Assembly: GCA_012064385.1 (NCBI GenBank)
Contig: QRDG01000919.1
Span: forward strand, 1 to 64,000
Length of the DNA stretch: 64,000 nucleotides
From: Puccinellia tenuiflora
Lineage: Eukaryota; Streptophyta; Magnoliopsida; Poales; Poaceae
Reading direction: 5' to 3'
Part shown: piece after piece, positions 56,951 through 64,000 of the stretch
How the letters are laid out: each line of letters begins with the position of its first letter
How positions within the stretch are numbered: position 1 is the first letter of the stretch
Made by a program: the position numbers and the translations under genes
The notes under the pieces: generated by a model
Seen by the model: only the letters and a program-made list of their open reading frames with translations
Database searches by the model: none
Told to the model about the DNA's origin: nothing

Positions 56951-58610
56951 TTAGAAACACTTGACCTCAAGTGTATCATAGCAGGGAGGCCGGAAGTGAA
57001 TCACAGCAGGAGAAGCCATCATCAAACCCTCTGAAATCTTCTTCCTTAGCAAATCCATCTCCTCACCGGTTCGCGGATAGCTCGACAAATCCTTGATGTC
57101 CAATTTCCTGTCAGTGCAGCGCTGGCAAACCTTCCAGTCATGCAGAGACACCTCCTTGATGTTCACTGCAGCTTCCATGATGCGCCTGACATATCCCGTG
57201 AAGTTGTTGTCGGACTGAAAGCCATGGATGGTTAGCTTGGCCAGATTCTTGTGCTTCAGATAAGCAACAGATGGCTCCCACTTCACATCCGTTTTCTCGG
57301 AGAAAATGCGGTCCATTGGACAATTATGACCTGATACTGTGACACAAAGCTCCTCTAGGAATGGTGCAGCTTCAAGGATGAACATTGTCCAAGCGATATC
57401 ACAGCCTTCACGAAGATTCTCGAGACTCGCAATCCGTAGTTTGTCGAGCACAGGTGCAAGAAGTTTCGGGCATTCTGGTCGAACCCAAATCTAGGACAGA
57501 TAAAAATTATAATAAGTACAAGCTGTGCAAAAATTGCATCCCCAAGTGATAGAACAAACAAAGACTGTTACATATAACCATCAACGTGAGACTGAGACAT
57601 AGATGATTGGATTTACCTTCTCATTTGAAAATCCAGGTGCAGATCGCTTATGGAGGGTGCATTCACAAGCAGATTGCTTAGCAAGAGGGTCGTGTCTGAA
57701 AGACCTGTATTATTGAGGTTTAGTTTCGACAGCTGAGGGACAAACCCAAGAACCAACGGATTTTCATCGTAGGGCCAACTCTCATAGGTCAACCGTTCAA
57801 GCTTTGGAAGAAAATTGAGCTCCAATGTTGTAAATTCACCAAAGGTGATGTCAAGCTCAACAAGTCGAGCGTGTTCTACTTTCAGCACCGCATGGACCCC
57901 TGCGTTACACAGGAAGAGACGCAACGACTCCAATCGACGGCAAGTGCTAAGAATGTTGGGTATATCTGGTTCACGAAACCTCATATTCTGTAAGTGAAGA
58001 CGCGTGAGACCAGAAAATGCATCTGGACAATCACCAAGAAACTTCATGAACTGCTTTGCAAAGTAGAGGAGGTTAGCTTTAGTGCAATGATCAGAAGATG
58101 TCTGCGTCGAGATTTCAAACTCAGCCGCATCCAGTTTCTGTGTTTCCATGGCGAAGGCAACAGACTTGCCAATGGACAGGCAGTCCTGAAGTCTCAGCAT
58201 GAATCTGACATTCAGCTTGCGAACCGTAACCTGTGGCGACCTCGTCCGCAGCATCTTATTGGTCACATCGGCCACGACACCATTCATCCAAATCAAATCA
58301 CGGGCGTTGGGAAGAATGACGATCCGTGACAGCATGGCGAGCAGGTTCCGCATTCGCCTGGAGAGGATGCAGGTTCTTATAGCATCAAGCGTGTCCACCC
58401 TCTCCAGGATGTTGAGCAACACGTCATCTGGCAGCTTGCTCAGTCTGTCTTCATCACCGGCTGCTTTCAGCAGCTGCATTTAGCCAACAGAAAAAACAAT
58501 TAGTTCGTCGGTAATAATTGACTTGCAAGAGAGGAAGAACAACCAGGACAAAACAGAAGCAAGGGGTGACTTACATCACGGCGGTGGCGGCGAATCCTAT
58601 TGAGCTTCAT
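56951..58610 (-). pseudogene. F-box/LRR-like gene C, 1-nt deletion at the end of exon 2
   Basis: Exons on the minus strand are 58610-58575 (MKLNRIRRHRRD), 58473-57617 and 57490-56951, with the same splice sites as B. The F-box reads DRLSKLPDDVLLNILERVD, followed by FSGLTRLHLQNMRF and the exon 3 block CDIAWTMFILEAAPFLEEL. Exon 2 is 857 nt where B and D have 861. Near 57622 gene C reads CAAATGAGAAG where B reads CAAAGTGAGAAG, losing one base just before the donor. Normal splicing then puts exon 3 out of frame; without splicing a TAA follows at once. The product would keep F-box and repeats but lose the C-terminal third. Everything else is intact, so the lesion is recent or an error. Confidence 0.82.
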
Positions 58611-59777
58611 GGTGATCCAATTTGAAAATAAAAGTAAATCACCTTTCTTCTTCGAATCCGACTACAGAACCAAATAGGCACCCCTCCCGTTCTTCTTCGA
58701 ATCCAACTGCACAACAAACTTGAGATTCCTTCAACAAACACCCGGAGCGGAAGTGGTTCCGGGCGACAAGGCGCCGTGGCCGGAGGCAGTGGCGGATTCA
58801 GGATTTTGATGCAGGGTGGTCCACCTTTTCATATATATAAAAAAACACAAATAGGACAATGCCAACATATTAGCATATGATTTGACAATAACATTATGGT
58901 CTTACAGACATATAATAATTCATTCACACTGAAGTTTGAATTTTCCATAAAAGAGGCTTACATACTTTCAGAAGCTAAAAGAAGAATGTTTTTATCCTAA
59001 AAAGAGTGTCTCCGGCCGGTCCTATTTATTCTTCAACAATTCTACAATATAAATATTCAGTCAGTTTTAGTAATTGGCTACAATTCGTTGGACATCATCA
59101 AATGTAAAGGACCGATCAGGTCCAACTTGCAAACAAATTCGTAAAGTTTGTATAAACTGGAGTTGAATGTACCTAGCTCAGCTTGGAGGAAAAGCCTAAT
59201 GGAGCTCGTCGGCTGCTACTAGTTGCTAGAGAACGAGTTGGGCTGCTGCTGCTGCTGGCCCTATCCACGCCGCCGGCCACGGGTAGGAACGAAATCCGGT
59301 TACCGGGAGCCTGGGACTGCGCCGCCGGCCTCCCTGCTCTGCCGCTAGGGTTAGAGGAACGGGGAGCCGCTGGGAAACAGGGGGTAAAGGACCTGGGACT
59401 GGGAGCGCGGGGAGAGGGAGAACGGAGGTTGCGGGGCTAATTGCTGGGAGTGGGAGAGACCACGGTGGCGTGGCGGGCTGGCAGCGAGTCGCCGGTGCCG
59501 GGAGGCAGTCACGGGAGGAGCGAACAGAGGGAAACGAAGGGGGAACGGACAGATGGGCTTTTTTTTTCTTCTATTTCTGCTATGGGCCGAATTAAAATCC
59601 TATGGACGGCTACAATAAGCTCGGTCCAGGCGTCGACGATTGTACAATCCTTGTACAATTGTACTGTCGCGCGACGATCATACAATCATTCAGTCAACAA
59701 CTTGTGCTTAAAATATTTGTTTGCCTGCCGACACAATTCCCCTTATGTACGTCGTTGTTCCTTGAGATCGGATCGCC
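58611..59777. other. Shared upstream region between divergent genes C and D
   Basis: Genes C and D are transcribed away from each other, so this 1.17 kb holds both promoters. Positions 58640-58740 carry the leader repeat TTCTTCTTCGAATCC, also seen before A and B. From 58797 a stretch starting CAGTGGCGGATTCAGGATTT looks like the end of a transposon family common in grasses, but no partner end was found. Confidence 0.45.
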
Positions 59778-61496
59778 ATGAAGCTCAACAGGGTTCGCCG
59801 CCGCCGCCGTGATGTAAGCTCAATCGTGCATGTGTTCCGTTGTTCACAAATTTTCCTCCTTTTCCTTGTGAGAAACTCAATGTCAATGGTGCCCATCTAT
59901 CCTAACGGAAGACTAATTTTCTGCAATGTCTCTGAACGCATGCATGCAGCTGCTGAAAGTCGACAGGCTGATCAATCTGCCCGATGACGTGCTGCTCAAC
60001 ATCCTGGGGAGGCTGGGCACGCTGGACGCCATCAACGCCTGCGCCGTCTCCAAGCGGACGCGGAACCTCCCCGCCATGCTCTCGCAGATCGTGATCGTCC
60101 TCAGCGCCTGGGAGCTGCACCGACGGAACCGCACCGTGGTGGAGGCGACGGACAAGCTCCTCGCGTCGAGGTCTCCGCTGATCCCCCTCCGCAGGCTGAA
60201 GCTGAGGTTCATCATGAGAGGCGACGACCATCTCAGGATCGGCAGGTCCGTCGCCCTCGCCATGGCGTCGCAGGAGATCGACGCGGTGGAGTTCGAGGTC
60301 CTCACAAAGGAGTACTATATTTACCCTGCCGATCGTCCCGACCCCCTCGACTTCGTGAAACAGTTCAACGGTTTCATCGGCGAGTGTCGAGATGTATTCG
60401 CCGGTCTCACGCGGTTGCATCTGCAGAACCTGAGATTTGATGATGGCTCCGACGTAGCCAACATCCTTAGCACTTGCAAGCGGCTGGAGTCGTTGAGTTT
60501 CTACCGGTGCGGCGCAGGGGACGGTTCTGTGTTGTGCATAGTAGAGCACGCTCGACTCGTTGAGCTTACCATCAACTCTGGGAGATTCTTAACGTTGGAG
60601 CTCAGTTGTGTACCGAAGCTCCAACGGATTAGCTATAAGAGTTGGCCTTATGCTAATAACCCCTTGGTTCTGGGTTTTGTCCCACAACTCTCGAAGCTAA
60701 CTCTCTCTTGCGCATATGCATATGGTACAGACATGACCCTCAGGCTAAGCCAATTGCTTGCTAATGTCCCATCGATAAGCAATCTACATCTGGATTTTCA
60801 AAGTGAAACGGTACTCACAATCCTATCATCTATGTCTCCTTCTCATATATTTTTTATATACGTGAGTTTGTAAATTATATTTGAGTCTCTATCATCTGAG
60901 GATATACGTATTTATGCATGGCTTGCACTCACTGCTAATTTGTTTTTTCTGGCTAGATCTGGATTCAACCAGAATGTCAGAAGTTGCTTGCGCCTCTGCT
61001 CGGCAAACTACGGCTCATGAATCTGGACAATCTCCCCAAAGAACGTGATATCGCTTGGACTATGTTCTTTCTTGAAGCTGCACCATCCCTACATGAGCTA
61101 TGCATCACAGTACGGGATCATAAATGTACGAGAAACTCACAAATTTGCTATGAGAAAACAGATGTCAAATGGGAGCCATCTGTCGCAGATTTCAAGCACA
61201 AGAATCTGGCAAATCTAGCTATCCACGGCTTCCAGTCTAACGACAACTTCACCAGATACGTCACGCGTATCTTGAAAGTTGCGATGAACATCAAGGAGGT
61301 ATCTCTGCATGACAGAAAGCTTTGCAAGCTTTGCAACGAAAATTTGGATCTTGATGCCCGTTCGCCAAAATATCCACAAAACATCGATGAGGAGGATTCA
61401 TTGAGGAAGAAAATTACAGAGGAGTTGGTGACAGCTTATCCTGATGTGATTCACTTCCGTCCCTCTAGCTACTATTCACCTCCAGAGTACATGTAA
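59778..61496 (+). CDS. F-box/LRR-like gene D, three exons, intact
   Basis: Exons are 59778-59813 (MKLNRVRRRRRD), 59950-60810 and 60957-61496, with GT-AG introns in phase 0 and 478 residues. The F-box is DRLINLPDDVLLNILGRLG, followed by a Leu-rich region with FAGLTRLHLQNLRF and CKRLESLSFYRCGAG. Exon 3 contains RDIAWTMFFLEAAPSLHEL and MNIKEVSLHDRKLCKLC. Exon 2 is GC-rich in its first half, unlike the paralogues, suggesting a different duplication age or less decay. The arginine-rich N-terminus encoded by exon 1 could act as a nuclear localisation signal; this is inference. Expected role: substrate adaptor of an SCF ubiquitin ligase. Synonymous comparison with B would show whether it is under selection. 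Confidence 0.87.
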
Positions 61497-61549
61497 ATCA
61501 TTTAAGGCATTGTCGTGATCTCTCTGTACCTCCATGTACCCACTCTGTT

Positions 61550-61745
61550 CTCAAGTTGTAGCTCTGTCCTAAGTCAAACAACTTTAAATTTGTTCAAATT
61601 TATTGAATAATACATCAAAATTTACAACATCAAATTAGTTTCAATGCATTCACATAGAGTATAATTCAAAAATATATGTTTTTAAATTTTAGATATTACT
61701 AGCATATTTGTTTCATAGACTTGGCCAAATTTAAGGATATTTGAT
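61550..61745. mobile_element. Decayed Stowaway-type MITE
   Basis: The stretch TCCTAAGTCAAACAACTTTA, AATTTGTTCAAATTTATTGA and the inverse-like CTTGGCCAAATTTAAGGATA match the interior layout of a Stowaway family abundant in Triticeae. The terminal CTCCCTCC ends are eroded. Confidence 0.5.
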
Positions 61746-62904
61746 ATAGGAAAAACTTGGGACCTCAATTAATTTGGAACTGGGAAATTTGTGGTTAATC
61801 AGAAGTCCTCATACTAAAAAAACATATAGTAGCTATAGTGCACGTGCTCTTATTATATGTTGAATTGAAACCTGTAATACCTAGGTGATTACGTACCTGG
61901 TATATAAAATGTGACTACCACTTGTTGATATCACTATTTATTTTAATACAATAAATGGAAGATAAGCATGTCTTTTCTTGTTACTGTGGAATTTTAATTA
62001 GAAAAATATTACAAACTCCTAGCAACTTTGCTTTGGCAAAAAGAGTTAAAGAAAATACACATACATGAAAAACCGATGTCTCTAATCGGTCATCATTGTT
62101 TGAAATGGTCTATGAGTCGTCCCTCCATCGCCGTAGGCATGTTTTCATAGTCTTGAATTACTTTCTAATTTTGATTATCTACTCCTTTTTCTTTTATTCT
62201 TTCTTATTGAAATACGGAATACCAGTAAAAGAGTACACGTCGTTGCTTGATGAGATTTGAGAGCTTGTTAGACTCTTTTCATATTTCTCTATTCAACATG
62301 TTATAAGATCAGCTAATCTCCCAGCTCACCTTTGTGCCAAGCATGCTTGCACTATACAAGGGACCGAGAATCAACTTGATTGTACTCATAGCTTCCTAAG
62401 CAGTAGTCTTTTGGCTGACTGTTCTAGGAATGCATTCGTTTGAATAAAGCTCTCGAAATCCATGCAAAAAGAACTGTAGGGACCAAAGTATGAATGAAGG
62501 AGTACACCTAGCAAAAAAAAAATCATAGATGTAGCTATATTAACATGTATCCACATAGAGAAAAACCTGATTTTTTTACACCTCCAGATATAACTTTTTA
62601 AATACCGGGTTTCATGGAGCCCGGGGCCAAGACAACCCGCTGGTATATACGTGCATATAAATAGCACTCGGGGCAGCTACTTTGTAGTATGAGAAAATTA
62701 TAATCCTACACTAGTGGAATTGCACCAAACGGTGCTTAACACTAACATGCCTTGTATCTTTGATGCAAAGTAAAGTCGACAAATAATATCCGCCGGATCA
62801 GTGAGACCACCGACTATTCTTCATATGGAGTCAACCCATGTCCTTTCAAACTGGCCTTGTGGCCACAGGCCGGGTCCAACACGTGGTTCGGATCGGCCCG
62901 TTTC
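61746..62904. other. Intergenic region without recognised gene
   Basis: AT-rich sequence; no coding region, long repeat or transposon terminus could be supported. Confidence 0.4.
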
Positions 62905-63660
62905 CATTACAATTTTTTTTATCGTAATCCACTGCTTTATTTAAGAGGGAATGTGGTTACAGTCTCACTGAATCGCATGAGCCAAAAATCCAGGTATTAC
63001 ATCATAGCGCACAAGAAGTAAAGCGCCTAAAGCTTCTCTGGCACATCTATGTGCCGCATTATTTGCATCCCGGCCTAAATCGGAAAGTAGCAGTGGCTCC
63101 CGAGCTCCAGTGCTCCGGCCACTTTAAAAAATTCAAAAAAAACATATTTAAATATTTCAAAAAATTCTGAAAAAAATAATGCATGTTTGTAAGGATGTAT
63201 ACTACAAACGTGCAAAATCTCAATGCGAAATACTTTGTATTACGTCCTACATAAAAATGACAAATTTGAAAACTTGAAACTATGTAATGTTAAGTATAAT
63301 CAGATCTGTAAATTTGTCATTTTTGTGTAGTTCGTAATACAAATTATTTCCCATTGAAATTTTACACGGCCGTAGTATACATACAAACATGCATGATTTT
63401 TTTTAGAATTTTTTGAAACATTTAAATATATTTTTCAAAAATTTTAAAGTGGCAGGAGCACTAGAGCTCGGGTGTAAGGACCTAAATGGAGAAACTTGAA
63501 GTCCTGAAAACTCGTACTTAAAAACTTCATCTGCTGAAAAATGTGTGCACCCTCAGCTCGCACCATACTCTCCTCATGCCATAGCTTCACAAGGTTGCTG
63601 CAGTCCGTTTGAAGTACTAGTAGGCCTTGGCGCGGCGGCACGCCGCGCCCGTGGATGCAA
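62905..63660 (-). pseudogene. LINE 3' remnant with RNase H domain, split by a MITE
   Basis: On the minus strand, 63650-63481 encodes VLQTDCSNLVKLWHEESM and KFLSTSFQDFKFLHLG, the RNase H region of plant LINEs. It resumes at 63082 with GRDANNAAHRCAREALGA and YDVIPGFLAHAIQ, then stops. A T-run at 62911-62919 on the plus strand is probably the poly(A) tail. The reading frame is continuous across the foldback element once that is removed. Confidence 0.7.
63083..63480. mobile_element. Foldback MITE, 398 bp, Mutator-like target duplication
   Basis: The arms are long inverted repeats, with GCTCCCGAGCTCCAGTGCTC near the left end and GGAGCACTAGAGCTCGGG near the right. An imperfect 9-bp duplication flanks it (CCTAAATCG at 63074-63082, CCTAAATGG at 63481-63489). 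The transcript could fold into one long hairpin. Confidence 0.75.
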
Positions 63661-64000
63661 CTTTTTTAGTAATTATTTAAAAAGATGTTGAACTTAGATT
63701 TAGCAAAATGTTTTTACTTGATTTTACAGAATGTTACAAACATTTTTTTCTGAAATTTTGTGCTTGTAATTAGCGTTTTCTATATTTGTTCGAATTTTCT
63801 TATATTACGTTGCCGCAGTAAGATTTTCATAAATTGGTTTTCTTACAAAAAGGTGATGTGTATTTGTTGGTTCCGGAACATGATACTCTCGATAACACAT
63901 TTTTTCCATGGTACCTAATCAAACTATTGAATACCCTCATGGGTCCAAATAATGAAATACAGAAATGCCAAACAAAATAGTCAAACCCGTATTATCTACA
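63661..64000. other. Right edge without recognised gene
   Basis: AT-rich sequence; nothing could be assigned. Confidence 0.4.

Noticed and set aside
59183..59440. 85-codon frame between genes C and D
   Set aside because: Low-complexity Gly/Leu/Arg composition in a likely promoter or transposon remnant; no family recognised.

Overview
The window is nuclear DNA of a grass, probably a pooid or Triticeae species. The basis is indirect: Stowaway MITEs with CTCCCTCCGTTCC ends, CACTA elements, chromovirus LTR retrotransposons with LTRs near 3.5-3.9 kb, GT-AG introns, and host coding exons with GC-rich third positions. No bacterial-type operon, rRNA, tRNA gene or CRISPR array was seen. The species cannot be named from sequence alone.

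Left gene island (1-10.8 kb): a BAHD acyltransferase with one frameshift, a 1.53 kb Mutator-like element (9-bp target duplication) filled with a higher-order tandem repeat, a Stowaway MITE, a decayed LINE, a two-exon organelle-targeted TPR (kinesin-light-chain-like) gene, another Stowaway MITE, and an ATL-type RING-H2 E3 ligase gene on the minus strand.

Central transposon nest (11-47.7 kb): one CACTA remnant (11.1-12.8 kb) is followed by a host CACTA element on the minus strand. Its left terminus is at 13036. Its broken TNPA/Ulp1-like gene lies at 23.9-27.6 kb, and its GC-rich 5' side is near 47.1-47.7 kb. Three insertions split it. RE1 (13437-23782, TSD CAAAT) is a non-autonomous element with 3.8 kb LTRs, an extra ORF, gag and a deleted pol. 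RE2 (28373-44732) has the unusual order LTR-internal-LTR-truncated internal and is flanked by a 471-bp direct duplication of CACTA sequence. A 1.59 kb miniature CACTA (44758-46345, TSD TAA) carries a captured NAC-gene fragment. A solo LTR (TSD TGTTA) sits inside the first RE2 copy. Several insertions have an unoccupied paralogous site within the window, so their boundaries are firm.

Right gene island (49.6-61.5 kb): four related three-exon F-box/LRR-like genes and one fragment. A (+) is broken, B (-) is intact, C (-) has a 1-nt deletion, D (+) is intact. All start with a 12-15 codon arginine-rich first exon. A PIF/Harbinger-like element (TSD TTA) separates B and C, and two foldback elements are nearby. 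The right edge holds a LINE RNase H remnant split by a foldback MITE.

The most unusual signal is an extra ORF upstream of gag in both retrotransposon families. Its spacing of conserved positions resembles a double-stranded RNA-binding fold, and in all three copies it begins directly after a splice-acceptor-like ACAG|ATG context. This is an inference from pattern and needs a profile search.
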